A stretch of DNA of 64,000 bases from Rubripirellula obstinata (GCF_001642955.1 NZ_LWSK01000001.1:62001-126000); one strand, 5' to 3'; numbered from the stretch's first letter, positions 1 through 8,082 are shown. Numbers and translations: made by a program. Notes: generated by a model not told the origin, from the letters alone.

Positions 1-1
1 C

Positions 2-631
2 TGGTTCCAGCCATGCCGTAGCGATCTGATCGCTTGGGCCAAGCGGTACAGCAATCTTGAGATCGCCGCCGTGTGCGGTGTGACCGAGACGACCGTCCGC
101 AATTGGCTCAAACGAATGAAATTCCGGCGGAGCCGTGAATTCAAAGTTTCGACCGGTTCAATTCCTGCTAAGGCGATTGCCAAAGCTAAGGAACGATCCG
201 AGCGAGGCACGGGAAGCGTTGTGACACCACGATCACAGCGACTAACCAAGGACCGTGTGGGCTGCATTATCGCCATGATTGGCGAAGAGGCAGGCGTGAT
301 TGTTCGCACGGAAGATGAGCGAACAAAATCGCGGGTGAAGTACGCCAGTGCTCACGACATTCGTCGCGGCTGTGCCCAGCGTTTAATCAACGCAGGGGTG
401 ACGGCTGAGACGCTGAAGGTCGTGATGCGGCACGCAGACTTTGCCACCACCGAGAAGTACTACGGCGCGACGCGGTCGGCCCAGGCTGCTGCCAGCGAAG
501 TACGTCAAAAGATGACCACTGAAGCACCTACGGATGCATTAGTGGGTCGATTAGTGGGTCGAAAAGAAAAAGCTCCCCAGCTTAACGCTGAGGAGCTTTT
601 GAAGCTAAAGGCTTTGCTTGAAAGGCTTTAG
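2..631 (+). CDS. Tyrosine recombinase/integrase, C-terminal part (5' end outside window)
   Basis: The reading frame is open to the left edge, so this is the 3' part of a longer gene; the GTG at 71 is probably internal. The visible N-terminal stretch (about residues 8-38, DLIAWAKRYSNLEIAAVCGV and following) reads like a helix-turn-helix. The C-terminal half carries the tyrosine-recombinase signature: HDIRRG (HxxR), then RHAD, then the EKYYG tyrosine in the spacing expected for the catalytic H-R-H-Y set. Members of this family cut and rejoin DNA through a 3'-phosphotyrosine to integrate or excise elements. The stop codon is 5 bp from the 3' end of a tRNA-Arg gene on the other strand, a typical integration target. 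The tail contains a duplicated LVGR and a hairpin. Family assignment is confident; whether it is active and what it mobilises cannot be seen. Confidence 0.85.
   Translation, partial: WFQPCRSDLIAWAKRYSNLEIAAVCGVTETTVRNWLKRMKFRRSREFKVSTGSIPAKAIAKAKERSERGTGSVVTPRSQRLTKDRVGCIIAMIGEEAGVIVRTEDERTKSRVKYASAHDIRRGCAQRLINAGVTAETLKVVMRHADFATTEKYYGATRSAQAAASEVRQKMTTEAPTDALVGRLVGRKEKAPQLNAEELLKLKALLERL
568..600 (+). terminator. Hairpin with T-run inside the end of the integrase gene
   Basis: The arms AAAAGCTCCCCAGC (568-581) and GCTGAGGAGCTTTT (587-600) pair with one C-A mismatch around a 5-nt loop and end in TTTT, the form of an intrinsic terminator. It lies within the last 22 codons of the integrase rather than after the stop. 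It would stop transcription before it ran antisense into the tRNA gene. Confidence 0.5.
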
Positions 632-634
632 GAA

Positions 635-710
<76 letters not shown>

Positions 711-828
711 GGGCGGGGATTGCTCGCTTGTGTGGGAATTTAGCAAACCGTTGGGGTGGACGCCAGGGCTGAGGGGCGGGTTCGTTGATTGTGGGTGGGA
801 TTTATTGGTTTCGAAGCTTGGTTCTGTG

Positions 829-1515
829 TTATGCGGCTTTGGGATATGGGTGGTTTGATTGTCGGTGCGTGGCGAAGGATGCGATGGTGATTGGCGATTT
901 TGTGCGTTTTTTGTGGGACGAATTGCTGGCTAGATGTGAACGTATCAGTGGGATGAGGTCTCTGAGACGGCCGCCGGATTGGGTGGCGAAGTTGTTGATG
1001 GTTTTGTTGGAAAATCGTACCAAACGGCCTGCGGTTGTGAAGTTTTGCATTTCAATGAAACGTCGAATCTGTTCTTGGCTGAGTGGTGGCAGTTGCAATG
1101 GTTTGCTTGAATGAGTCGATGTGGCGAACCGCGAAGGTGCGTTCGCTTGAATCCATTGGATTCGATCGGTTTGTAAGGCGAGTGTGCGGGTTTCTTCGGG
1201 CGGGGTCGCTCGGTCGAGCAGGAAGACGATTCGGTGAGTTAGTCGATCGAGTGCGCATGGCAATGACGACTGGGCGGAACGTTGGGTTCGGACCGTTCGG
1301 TAAATGAATTCGATCGGGTGATCGCCAAATCCTTGGTACTGCACGAGTGCTTGGAAGAGTGTCGTTGTTCCGCAACCGCGCGGTGAAAGGAGGACTGTTG
1401 AGGGCTTGCCGCTGCGGACGAAGTCTTCAATCAATGCGATTGCGTTTTGCTGAGTCGGTGCGAGGAGGGGGGGCGTCGGGGGCATGCTTGGTTTTGAAGG
1501 TGTTGGGGGGGACAT
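829..1515 (-). CDS. ExeA-like AAA+ ATPase, degenerate P-loop
   Basis: A 228-residue protein with a proline-rich N-terminus (residues 1-20) followed by a helix and the P-loop-like SPRGCGTTT around residues 44-52, where the usual Walker A lysine is replaced by Thr. The later stretch PLSQEQIRRFIEMQ and then SGGRLRDLIPLI resembles the C-terminal lid of ExeA/GspA-type AAA+ ATPases, where a phrase like SGG-PR-IN-L is typical. Those proteins use ATP in secretion-machinery assembly or transposition. Homology is inferred from these two segments only. The missing lysine suggests weak or no ATP hydrolysis. The start could be ATG 1515 or the internal ATG at 1485. The upstream strand is rich in G-tracts. 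Confidence 0.5.
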   Translation of the reverse strand: MSPPTPSKPSMPPTPPLLAPTQQNAIALIEDFVRSGKPSTVLLSPRGCGTTTLFQALVQYQGFGDHPIEFIYRTVRTQRSAQSSLPCALDRLTHRIVFLLDRATPPEETRTLALQTDRIQWIQANAPSRFATSTHSSKPLQLPPLSQEQIRRFIEMQNFTTAGRLVRFSNKTINNFATQSGGRLRDLIPLIRSHLASNSSHKKRTKSPITIASFATHRQSNHPYPKAA

Positions 1516-1525
1516 GCTGGGGGGG

Positions 1526-1597
1526 ACACGGCCCGGGGGGCCATGCTACTTGTTGGGGTGGGTGGTACACGGCCCGGGGGGCCATGCTACTTGTTGG
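1526..1597. repeat. 31-bp direct repeat, two copies, in G-tract-rich DNA
   Basis: A 31-bp sequence beginning ACACGGCCCGGGGGGCCATG occurs at 1526-1556 and again at 1567-1597, 41 bp apart. Each copy holds the near-palindrome GGCCCGGGGGGCC. The DNA just to the left (1468-1526) has several runs of 5-7 G on the plus strand. Function unknown; it lies between the ATPase start and rsmE. Confidence 0.75.
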
Positions 1598-1696
1598 TTG
1601 TTAGTGGCGGCTGTTGGATGTTAAGATCGGCGAGATGGGGTGGGCAACTTGAAAGTGCTGTAGCAGGCCCCTCTATCTTCTCGTGAAACTGATTCG

Positions 1697-2398
1697 ATGA
1701 CTCGACGCTATTTCTGTAACGAGCTTGCGGCGGCAGGTGGACTGGTTTCGCTTTCCAGTGAGGAGGCCGGCCATGCCAGTCGAGTGATGCGAGCGAATGT
1801 CGGTGATTCGATCACTTTGTTTGACGGCGTGGGGAACGAGGCTGAGGCGACGATCGAGTCGCTGGGGCGTTCGGAGTGCGTTTGTGTGTCGGGTGCTACA
1901 CGCGGAATCACTCGTATGCCATCGGTGGATTTGCATCTGGGCGTGGCACTGCCGAAACCGGATCGCGCGAAGGAGTTGATTGAGCGGTTGACGGAACTGG
2001 GGGTCGCAAGCGTGACACCGATCACGGCGGAGCGAACCCAGCGGGCTGCGTCGCCTTCGTTAATCAACAAGCTGCGTCGAGTGGTGGTCGAAGCGTGCAA
2101 GCAGTGCGAACGTAATGTGCTGATGCGGATTGCAGATCCGATTACATCAAAAGAGTTTTTCCAGAGTCCCCAACAAGGCCGATGCGTGATCGCGCATCAA
2201 GGCGAAGATTGCGTGTCTGGATCTGATTTAAAATCGGAAACCAGGATTGTTTTTGCCGTTGGCCCTGAGGGTGGTTGGACCGATGGCGAGGTTGGGTTGG
2301 CGGGGACGAATGGGTTTTCGCGGATCAATTTGGGCGAGAGAATTTACCGAATCGAGACGGCCGCGGTGGCTCTGGCGTCAGCCCTGGTTACGCGGTGA
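1697..2398 (+). CDS. rsmE: 16S rRNA (uracil-1498-N3)-methyltransferase RsmE
   Basis: A 233-residue SPOUT-class methyltransferase that uses S-adenosylmethionine to methylate N3 of U1498 in 16S rRNA within the assembled 30S subunit. The N-terminal part (residues 1-70) is the small beta-barrel RNA-binding domain. The C-terminal part carries the trefoil-knot signatures GPEGGWTDGE (about residues 194-203) and LGERIYRIETAA (about 217-228), diagnostic of RsmE. Length fits the family (about 230-245). The start is the first ATG, with no obvious Shine-Dalgarno site. It appears to be monocistronic. Confidence 0.95.
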   Translation: MTRRYFCNELAAAGGLVSLSSEEAGHASRVMRANVGDSITLFDGVGNEAEATIESLGRSECVCVSGATRGITRMPSVDLHLGVALPKPDRAKELIERLTELGVASVTPITAERTQRAASPSLINKLRRVVVEACKQCERNVLMRIADPITSKEFFQSPQQGRCVIAHQGEDCVSGSDLKSETRIVFAVGPEGGWTDGEVGLAGTNGFSRINLGERIYRIETAAVALASALVTR

Positions 2399-2415
2399 CG
2401 GAATGCAACCGCGTT

Positions 2416-2443
2416 GCCGGATGTCGCTTTGGTTCCATCCGGC
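2416..2443 (+). terminator. Stem-loop after rsmE
   Basis: GCCGGATG (2416-2423) and CATCCGGC (2436-2443) form an 8-bp GC-rich stem with a 12-nt loop, 17 nt after the rsmE stop. There is no T-run, so terminator function is only a suggestion. Confidence 0.3.
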
Positions 2444-2529
2444 CTGCGAGAGGCCGCTGATTTAGTTGATGGTTGATGCAGCAAGGGAGAGCTGTGGGCC
2501 GTAAGGCACGCATTGGTTTCACCGGGTAG

Positions 2530-3013
2530 GTGCGCGTAGGCCCGGCCGCTTACGCGTCGCGGCTCACGCGGGTGCGGTGTGGGGATAGGGCAAAGGCGCG
2601 GAGGTGCGTGGAGGCCCGGCCGCTTACGCGTCGCGGCTCACATGGGTGTGGTGTGGGGATAGGCAAGGGCGAGGAGGTGCGTGTAGGCCCGGCCGCTTAC
2701 GCGTCGCGGCTCACATGGGTGCGGTGTGGGGATAGGGCAAAGGCGAGGAGGTGCGTGGAGGCCCGGCCGCTTACGCGTCGCGGCTCACATGGGTGCGGTG
2801 TGGGGATTGGGCAATAGCGAGGTGGTGCGCGTGGAGGCCCGGCCGCTTACGCGTCGCGGCTCACGCGGGTGCGGTGTGGGGATAGGGCAATAGCGAGGAG
2901 GTGCGCGGAGGCCCGGCCGCTTACGCGTCGCGGCTCACATGGGTGTGGTGTGGGGATAGGGCAATAGCGAGGAGGTGCGCGGAGGCCCGGCCGCTTACGC
3001 GTCGCGGCTCACG
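2530..3013. repeat. Seven tandem copies of a 74-bp GC-rich repeat (family E)
   Basis: Copies of a unit whose core begins AGGCCCGGCCGCTTACGCGT start at 2538, 2612, 2685, 2759, 2835, 2909 and 2983, a period of 73-76 bp. The core is followed by GCGGCTCAC, then a variable linker with GGTGCGGTGTGGGGATAGGG. The core CCGGCCGCTTACGCGTCGCG also occurs alone, inverted, at 33458-33484, so it is a dispersed element that has expanded here. An open frame across part of the array (2530-2817) is repeat-driven and not considered a gene. The array fills most of the space between rsmE and tRNA-Glu. Confidence 0.9.
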
Positions 3014-3038
3014 AAATTAGCTGCTGCGATTTCAGCAA

Positions 3039-3111
3039 TACCCCCTGCCCGATTCGAACGAGCGTTTCGGGCTGAGAAGCCCGACGTCCTGGGCCGCTAG
3101 ACGAAGGGGGC
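3039..3111 (-). tRNA. tRNA-Glu (probable CTC), enlarged anticodon loop
   Basis: The 73-nt minus-strand sequence has a complete acceptor stem GCCCCCT/AGGGGGT with discriminator A, the tRNA-Glu-like D arm TTCGTCTAGCGGCCCAGGAC and a T arm GCTCG/CGGGC with TTCGAAT. The anticodon arm TCGGG/CCCGA encloses eight bases, CTTCTCAG, instead of seven, and leaves only three bases for the variable region. If the CTC flanked by T33 and A37 is the anticodon, this is tRNA-Glu with one extra T in the loop. The alternative is a 6-bp stem with a 6-base loop. It could be a working tRNA with an unusual loop or a decayed copy. Confidence 0.75.
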
Positions 3112-3118
3112 GGGGGAA

Positions 3119-3207
3119 GGAATTAGGAATTAGGAATTAGGAATTAGCTTAGTAGGTTTTGGAAAAAGCTAATCGCTAATCGCTAATCGCTAACAGCTAA
3201 TCGCTTA
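3119..3207. repeat. Heptamer arrays at the 3' end of clpP
   Basis: Four copies of a GAATTAG-type heptamer (3119-3147) are followed by about six copies of GCTAATC (3168-3207); the last unit contains the clpP stop codon. The two blocks are partly complementary (ATTAGC with GCTAAT) and could pair in the clpP transcript. A matching array lies after glgX at 4565-4662. Confidence 0.8.
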
Positions 3208-3792
3208 CTTTTCGTCGATCTTGGAGACGACTTTGTCGATCAGGCCGTATTCGGTGGCTTCGGCGGCGCTCATGAAACGGTCTCGGTCGGTGTCTTCTTC
3301 GATCTTTTCGAGCGAGTGGCCGGTGTGTTCGATCATGATCTCGTTCATGCGCTGCTTGATGCGGCGTAGTTCGGCGACGTGGATTTCCACTTCACGTGCG
3401 GTGCCTTGCATGCCGGCAAGCGGTTGGTGAATCATGATCCGAGCGTTGGGCAATGCAAATCGCTTGCCTTTGGCTCCGGCGGTCAACAGAACCGCGCCCA
3501 TCGATGCGGCTTGGCCGATGCAATAGGTCGCTACGTCGCACGAGACAAATTGCATCGTGTCGTAGATCGCCATTCCGGCGGTGATCGATCCGCCGGGGCT
3601 GTTGATGTAAAGGTGAATGTCGGCCTTGGGATCGTCGGATTGCAGGAACAACATTTGCGCGACCAACGCGTTTGAAATGTGGTCGTCAACTTGTTGGCCT
3701 AGAAAAATGATCCGGTCTTTGAGCAAGCGACTGTAGATGTCGTAAGTTCGCTCTTCGCGGCCCGACTTTTCAATGACGTAGGGAATGGGCAT
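3205..3792 (-). CDS. clpP: ATP-dependent Clp protease proteolytic subunit (canonical)
   Basis: A 195-residue serine peptidase that forms the two-ring, 14-subunit ClpP barrel and degrades proteins fed by ClpX, ClpA or ClpC in the cytoplasm. The catalytic triad is intact: Ser97 in GQAASMGA, His122 in MIHQP and Asp171 in DTDRDRF, at the same spacing as in mature E. coli ClpP. The N-terminal processing region is short. It lies 90 bp downstream of a second clpP gene on the same strand and is probably co-transcribed with it. The ATG at 3792 is the natural start, since MPIPYVIE is the usual ClpP beginning. The 3' end runs into a heptamer array. Confidence 0.97.
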   Translation of the reverse strand: MPIPYVIEKSGREERTYDIYSRLLKDRIIFLGQQVDDHISNALVAQMLFLQSDDPKADIHLYINSPGGSITAGMAIYDTMQFVSCDVATYCIGQAASMGAVLLTAGAKGKRFALPNARIMIHQPLAGMQGTAREVEIHVAELRRIKQRMNEIMIEHTGHSLEKIEEDTDRDRFMSAAEATEYGLIDKVVSKIDEK

Positions 3793-3882
3793 GGTAATGC
3801 TTTGGTATTTTTGGATTGGTGACTTACAAGGGTGCCGAAAGTCTTGGCGACTTCCGCTACGAGTTGGACCGGGCGTCTTTGC

Positions 3883-4527
3883 TCAGTCTTCTTCGCCTTC
3901 GCTTGGTGGCTTGGTCAGGATGTCGTCAACGAGTCCGTAGGCTTTGGCTTCTTCGGCACCGAGGAAGAAATCGCGATCGGTATCGGCCGCAATTTTCTCA
4001 ACCGTTTGACCGCTATGCTTTGCGATAATTTCGTTGAGCACATCGCGATAGCGGAACATTTCGGCAGCTTGGATTTCGATGTCGCTGACTTGTCCACCGA
4101 CGCCGCCCAAGGGCTGGTGCATCATCACGCGGCTGTTGGGCAGGCAGAATCGTTTGCCGGATTCACCGCCGACCAACAACACGGCCGCGCCGCTGCATGC
4201 TTCGCCGACGCAATAGGTCGCGACGGGGCATGACAGCATTTGCATGGTGTCGTAAATCGCCAGGGTTGCGGTCACGGAACCGCCGGGGGAATTCAAGTAG
4301 AAATGGATATCCTTGCGGCGATTTTCGCTCTGCAAGTACAGCAATTTCATCACGATTTCGTTCGCGTTCCCGGTGTGAATCTCGCCCTGGAGAAACACGA
4401 TCCGGTTCTCCATCAACAAGTCGCCGAGCGTCATTTGGCGTTGGCGTTGGTAGTTTTGATACGAACTGGCGGCCATAGGTTGGTCTTTCCGTCGAAGTGA
4501 ATAATGTACGGCGTTAGTGTTCGGCAT
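3883..4527 (-). CDS. clpP: Clp protease proteolytic subunit, divergent paralogue
   Basis: A 214-residue ClpP paralogue, first gene of the clpP pair. The triad is kept: Ser112 in GEACSGAA, His137 in MMHQP and Asp186 in DTDRDFF. The motif around the serine (ACSGAA instead of AASMGA) and the glycine-rich handle after the histidine (GGVGGQVSD) differ from the canonical copy. In bacteria with two ClpPs the subunits may form mixed barrels with different substrate range; that is inference here. The N-terminus is uncertain: ATG 4527 adds a 17-residue extension before the alternative ATG at 4476 (MAASSYQ), which is preceded by GGAAAG. The acidic tail ends in EGEED. Confidence 0.93.
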   Translation of the reverse strand: MPNTNAVHYSLRRKDQPMAASSYQNYQRQRQMTLGDLLMENRIVFLQGEIHTGNANEIVMKLLYLQSENRRKDIHFYLNSPGGSVTATLAIYDTMQMLSCPVATYCVGEACSGAAVLLVGGESGKRFCLPNSRVMMHQPLGGVGGQVSDIEIQAAEMFRYRDVLNEIIAKHSGQTVEKIAADTDRDFFLGAEEAKAYGLVDDILTKPPSEGEED

Positions 4528-4564
4528 TATGCCTGTTTAGACAAGGGGGAGAGGAGATGTTAGC

Positions 4565-4662
4565 TATTAGCATTTAGCGATTAGCAATTAGCCACAAGAT
4601 TTTTGGTACTTGAGCTATTCGCTAACCGCTAACCGCTAATCGCTAATCGCTAATCGCTAGCT
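4565..4662. repeat. Heptamer arrays at the 3' end of glgX
   Basis: Four degenerate TTAGCNA heptamers (about 4567-4593) face seven heptamers of the GCTAATC/GCTAACC type (4614-4662). The second block is the same motif as in the array after clpP. It ends 8 bp before the glgX stop codon, so the arrays sit at the 3' ends of two neighbouring transcription units. The opposed blocks could form a stem in RNA. Confidence 0.8.
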
Positions 4663-4670
4663 GCTTTTTC

Positions 4671-6755
4671 TCACTCACCCTGGGCGACGAACACTCGCAT
4701 CGAGTGGCAGCCCATCGTGATTTCTCGGCCGCCGGGTGGCATCGGGCCATCGACGTCGGGGTAGATGTCGTTGGGCGAATCAGCAGCCGTGTCCAGGAAC
4801 AGGTTCCATCGCATTCCACGCCCGATTTCCGGCAGGTGGAATTCACGGTCTTGGCCGGTGCTGTTGAACATCAACACCATGTCGCGGCCTAATCCTTCCA
4901 GGTCATCAACTTTTGCTGGTGCAGCGATGTAGGCGACCATTGCAAGGTCTTGTTGTCCCCAATCCAAGGGTCGGCCATTGGGCGAGTACCAGGAAACATC
5001 GGGGATCGTTCGACCGTCAACGGGTTGGCCGGTCAGATACGTTTTGCGACGAACGGTGGGTTGATCGCGACGGAACTGAATCAAGGTTTGAACGAACCTC
5101 AACAGACCCTTATTCTTTTCCACCAAACGCCAATCAAAGTAACTCAGTTCGTTGTCTTGGCAGTAGGCGTTGTTGTTGCCCTTTTGCGTTTTGCGAACTT
5201 CATCACCCATCACCAACATGGGCACACCCTGCGACAACATCAACGTGCTGAGCATGTTCTTGATCTGACGCAGCCGGATCGTGTTGATGCCTTTCTTGCG
5301 AGTTGGACCTTCGACGCCATAGTTATCACTGATGTTGTGATTGTCGCCGTCGCGTCCTTCTTCGCCGTTGGCCAAGTTGTGTTTGTCTTTGTACGACACC
5401 AAATCGTTCATCGTAAAACCATCGTGGCTGGTGATGAAATTGATGCTGCAAAACGGTGGACGTCCATCGTGTTCGTACAGATCGCTTGAACCGGCAAGCC
5501 GTGTCGCCAAGGCTCCCAGCGTGCCTGAATCGCCTCGCCAAAAACCGCGAACGTCGTCGCGATAACGACCGTTCCATTCGGCCCAGCGATGGTTACCAAA
5601 ACTGCCAACCTGGTAAGCACCCGCAGCGTCCCAAGCTTCGGCAATGATCTTGGTATCGGCCAGCAAAGGATCTTCGGCGATCAGTTCGACCATTGGCGGG
5701 TTAGGAATCAGGTCGCCGTTTCGGTCGCGGCTAAGGATACTGGCGAGGTCAAAACGGAAACCGTCGATGTGGTAATTGTGGACCCAGTGACGAAGGCAAT
5801 GAAAGATCATTTCGCGGACGACTGGGTGGTTGCCGTTGATCGTGTTTCCGCAGCCGCTGTAGTTACAGTAATGCTGGCCTTCGGACAGAATGTAATAGAC
5901 CTGGTTTTCAAGTCCTTTAAACGACAGCGTTGGTCCCTGTTCGTTTCCTTCGCAGGTGTGATTGAAGACAACATCCAAGATGACTTCGATGCCAGCAGCG
6001 TGCAGCGCCTTGACCATCGACTTGAATTCGTTGACCTGGGCACCGGGAGTCTTGTCATGGGCGTAGCCTCGGTGCGGCGAGAAGAACGCCATCGAGTCGT
6101 AGCCCCAATAGTTGGCGCGTTCGATCTTTTTGCCGTAGATATCCTTGATCGGAAATTCGTTGATCGGCATCAGTTCGACTGCGGTCACGCCGAGCGATTT
6201 CAGGTACGGAATCTTTTCAATCACACCCAAGTACGAACCACCGGCATCGACTTTTGCGGTGCGGCTTTTGGTGAACCCTTTGACGTGCATTTCATAGATC
6301 ACGGATTCGCTGATGTCGTGGCGAACGTGCCGGTCGCCTTCCCAATCAAAGTCGTCTTCGACAACAACGCACTTGGGTGGCCGAATGATTCCATCGGTTG
6401 ATTTTTGGAATTCGCCCGCCAAAGCTTCGGCATAAGGATCGATCAACCGCGCGGTCGAATCGAACCGATGACCGTGCTCGGGATCCCAAGGGCCGCTGGC
6501 TTGGTAGTGGTAAAGCTGGCCTGCTTCCAGACCCGGCACCGTCAAACTCCAGACGTCGCCCCATCGATCGGTTTCGCGATTGAAGTCGATAACTTTCGTG
6601 GGTTCGCGATCGCTGACTTTGTTGTAAAGCAGCAATCGCATTTCGGTTGCCGATCGGCTGAAGACGGAAAACTGGACTCCACCGGCGTTGAGCGACGCAC
6701 CGAAGGGAGGCGAGTAGGCGAATTGAAGGGTGGGGCTCGGTTGACGCATGAGCAT
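4671..6755 (-). CDS. glgX: Glycogen debranching enzyme GlgX (isoamylase-type, GH13)
   Basis: A 694-residue GH13 enzyme that hydrolyses alpha-1,6 branch points of glycogen or limit dextrin in the cytoplasm. An N-terminal CBM48-like domain (about residues 12-110, starting with the SPPFGASLNAGGVQFSVFS type phrase) precedes the catalytic barrel. Conserved regions: DVVFNHT (261-267), GFRFDLAS with nucleophile Asp336, IAEAWD with acid/base Glu373, and SHDGFT with Asp445. The C-terminal beta domain follows. Length matches GlgX/TreX (about 660-720). The start may be Met1 or Met3. It is separated from clpP by about 140 bp with repeats and is probably a separate unit. A long open frame on the other strand (5589-6401) is a shadow. 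Confidence 0.95.
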   Translation of the reverse strand: MLMRQPSPTLQFAYSPPFGASLNAGGVQFSVFSRSATEMRLLLYNKVSDREPTKVIDFNRETDRWGDVWSLTVPGLEAGQLYHYQASGPWDPEHGHRFDSTARLIDPYAEALAGEFQKSTDGIIRPPKCVVVEDDFDWEGDRHVRHDISESVIYEMHVKGFTKSRTAKVDAGGSYLGVIEKIPYLKSLGVTAVELMPINEFPIKDIYGKKIERANYWGYDSMAFFSPHRGYAHDKTPGAQVNEFKSMVKALHAAGIEVILDVVFNHTCEGNEQGPTLSFKGLENQVYYILSEGQHYCNYSGCGNTINGNHPVVREMIFHCLRHWVHNYHIDGFRFDLASILSRDRNGDLIPNPPMVELIAEDPLLADTKIIAEAWDAAGAYQVGSFGNHRWAEWNGRYRDDVRGFWRGDSGTLGALATRLAGSSDLYEHDGRPPFCSINFITSHDGFTMNDLVSYKDKHNLANGEEGRDGDNHNISDNYGVEGPTRKKGINTIRLRQIKNMLSTLMLSQGVPMLVMGDEVRKTQKGNNNAYCQDNELSYFDWRLVEKNKGLLRFVQTLIQFRRDQPTVRRKTYLTGQPVDGRTIPDVSWYSPNGRPLDWGQQDLAMVAYIAAPAKVDDLEGLGRDMVLMFNSTGQDREFHLPEIGRGMRWNLFLDTAADSPNDIYPDVDGPMPPGGREITMGCHSMRVFVAQGE

Positions 6756-7431
6756 TGGGCGGGAGACTCCGGAAGGTAGGCAAAACGTTGGTCGATCGGA
6801 TTGCGATCGGACGTATTTTTATGGGTTGTCAGTTGTTCAAGATGGCTTCATCAAGTTGACTTTGAACACTACCACCACGTCCCGAACGTGCCGGGTTTCC
6901 TGGTGTCGTGTTGATGAATTGGCGACTTTGAAAAACACCGACGACGTCTGGCGACTATCTAACGGAGAAACCTTGCATTCTTTTTGGAGAAGAGGGTGGG
7001 GTCAGCGAAACCTTGGCGATCCGCTGCGGCTGTCGTCGGTTTATCCAAGACAGCAGTTAGCGAACCGCACCGACGCAAGATACCCCATTTCGGGCTGCTA
7101 CTGAATCGACCCACCAACGGCCCCCGAACAACAACGGGATTAACACCGTTAGCAGCGAAAATGCGGCGGGAAGTCGATTTAGACGCTGATGACCAGATGG
7201 GGGAGGGGAAAGATAGGGACTCTGCGGTGTCTATTCCGTTGCCATTTGGATTGGTCTGGTCTGGTCACACCGATTGTGTGAATCAACCCGGGTGAAACGG
7301 CCGAAGCCAAGAGTGCGGTGAATCAGTTTTCGATTCGCTGGCAGAAACGAAGTCTGACAACACCCGCACACTTAAAACAACCCACGTCCGCATACTCGAT
7401 TGCGGCACGGCGTTTCCCGAAGGATATCGCA
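6756..7431. other. Long intergenic region without a recognisable gene
   Basis: This 676-bp stretch lies between the divergent glgX and lipoprotein genes. Open frames here (for example 6748-7104 and 6984-7295, plus strand) have no motif, no plausible start signal and no family resemblance. It presumably holds promoters in both directions, but no convincing -35/-10 pair was found. Confidence 0.4.
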
Positions 7432-8082
7432 ATGGCTCGACAACGACTTGGACTGCAGCTTCCACAAAATCAATTCCTGGTTTCCCGCATCCTTGGATTG
7501 GGGCTGTTGGCGATCATCCTGGTCGGATCGACCGGCTGCCTACGTCATAACACTCGCGGCGGTGATTGCGGTAGTTGCCAAACCGGCACCTGCAACACTG
7601 GATCCTGCGGGATGGGTGACTGCGGGATGGGTGATTGCGGCATGGGTGATTGCGGATCAGGCGATTGCGGCGGCTGCGAAACCTGCGGCGGAACTTCGTC
7701 TGGCATTTTGACCAAGATGGCGAACCGTCGTCCGTGCGGCTGCTCGACTTGCGGCAGCGGAATCCTGGGCCGAATCGGCGGCATCGCTGGTTTCAAATGC
7801 AAGAATGCCAACTGCAATGGCGGCTATGGTTCATGCCAGGGCGGAAATTGTGGCGGCTGCGGCGGACCAGGCTGCATCGCTGGACCTTTCGGATGGCAAC
7901 AAGGCGGTCTGGGATACAGCCAACACCTCAACCCGGGGCCGTTGGGTCACAACGCGGGTGCTCAATTGAACAACCGAGCTTTCACGCCCGGACCACCCAC
8001 CGGACAGACCGCTTACCCCTACTACACGACTCGCGGTCCACGTGACTTCCTGATGGCGAACCCACCATCGATCGGACGCTAG
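7432..8082 (+). CDS. Cys/Gly-rich lipoprotein with pentapeptide-like repeats
   Basis: A 216-residue protein with a signal sequence (hydrophobic LGLGLLAIILVGSTG) ending in STGC, a permissive lipobox, so probably membrane-anchored and exported. The mature part is very rich in Cys and Gly. Between about residues 42 and 80 it has 5-residue repeats of the form CGMGD (coded by about 15 bp of tandem DNA, 7606-7670), later CGGCGGPGC. The C-terminus is proline/tyrosine-rich. The chosen ATG has GAAGGAT 8 nt upstream; the frame is open to 7318 but that extension has no export signal. No known family is recognised beyond similar Cys-rich lipoproteins of planctomycetes. Cysteines may bind metal or form disulfides; this is inference. 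Followed by two hairpins. Confidence 0.7.
   Translation: MARQRLGLQLPQNQFLVSRILGLGLLAIILVGSTGCLRHNTRGGDCGSCQTGTCNTGSCGMGDCGMGDCGMGDCGSGDCGGCETCGGTSSGILTKMANRRPCGCSTCGSGILGRIGGIAGFKCKNANCNGGYGSCQGGNCGGCGGPGCIAGPFGWQQGGLGYSQHLNPGPLGHNAGAQLNNRAFTPGPPTGQTAYPYYTTRGPRDFLMANPPSIGR

Noticed and set aside
785-1114. 109-codon plus-strand frame opposite the ATPase
   Set aside because: No motif; the minus-strand frame has ATPase-like segments and a better length.
2530-3013. CRISPR-like array
   Set aside because: Linkers between the cores are nearly identical instead of unique spacers, the unit is 74 bp and no cas gene is present.
5589-6401. 270-codon open frame opposite glgX
   Set aside because: It is a shadow of the GC-rich GH13 gene; no domain, no plausible start signal.
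6748-7104. 118-codon frame between glgX and the lipoprotein gene
   Set aside because: No motif, composition unlike coding DNA, and its start overlaps glgX.
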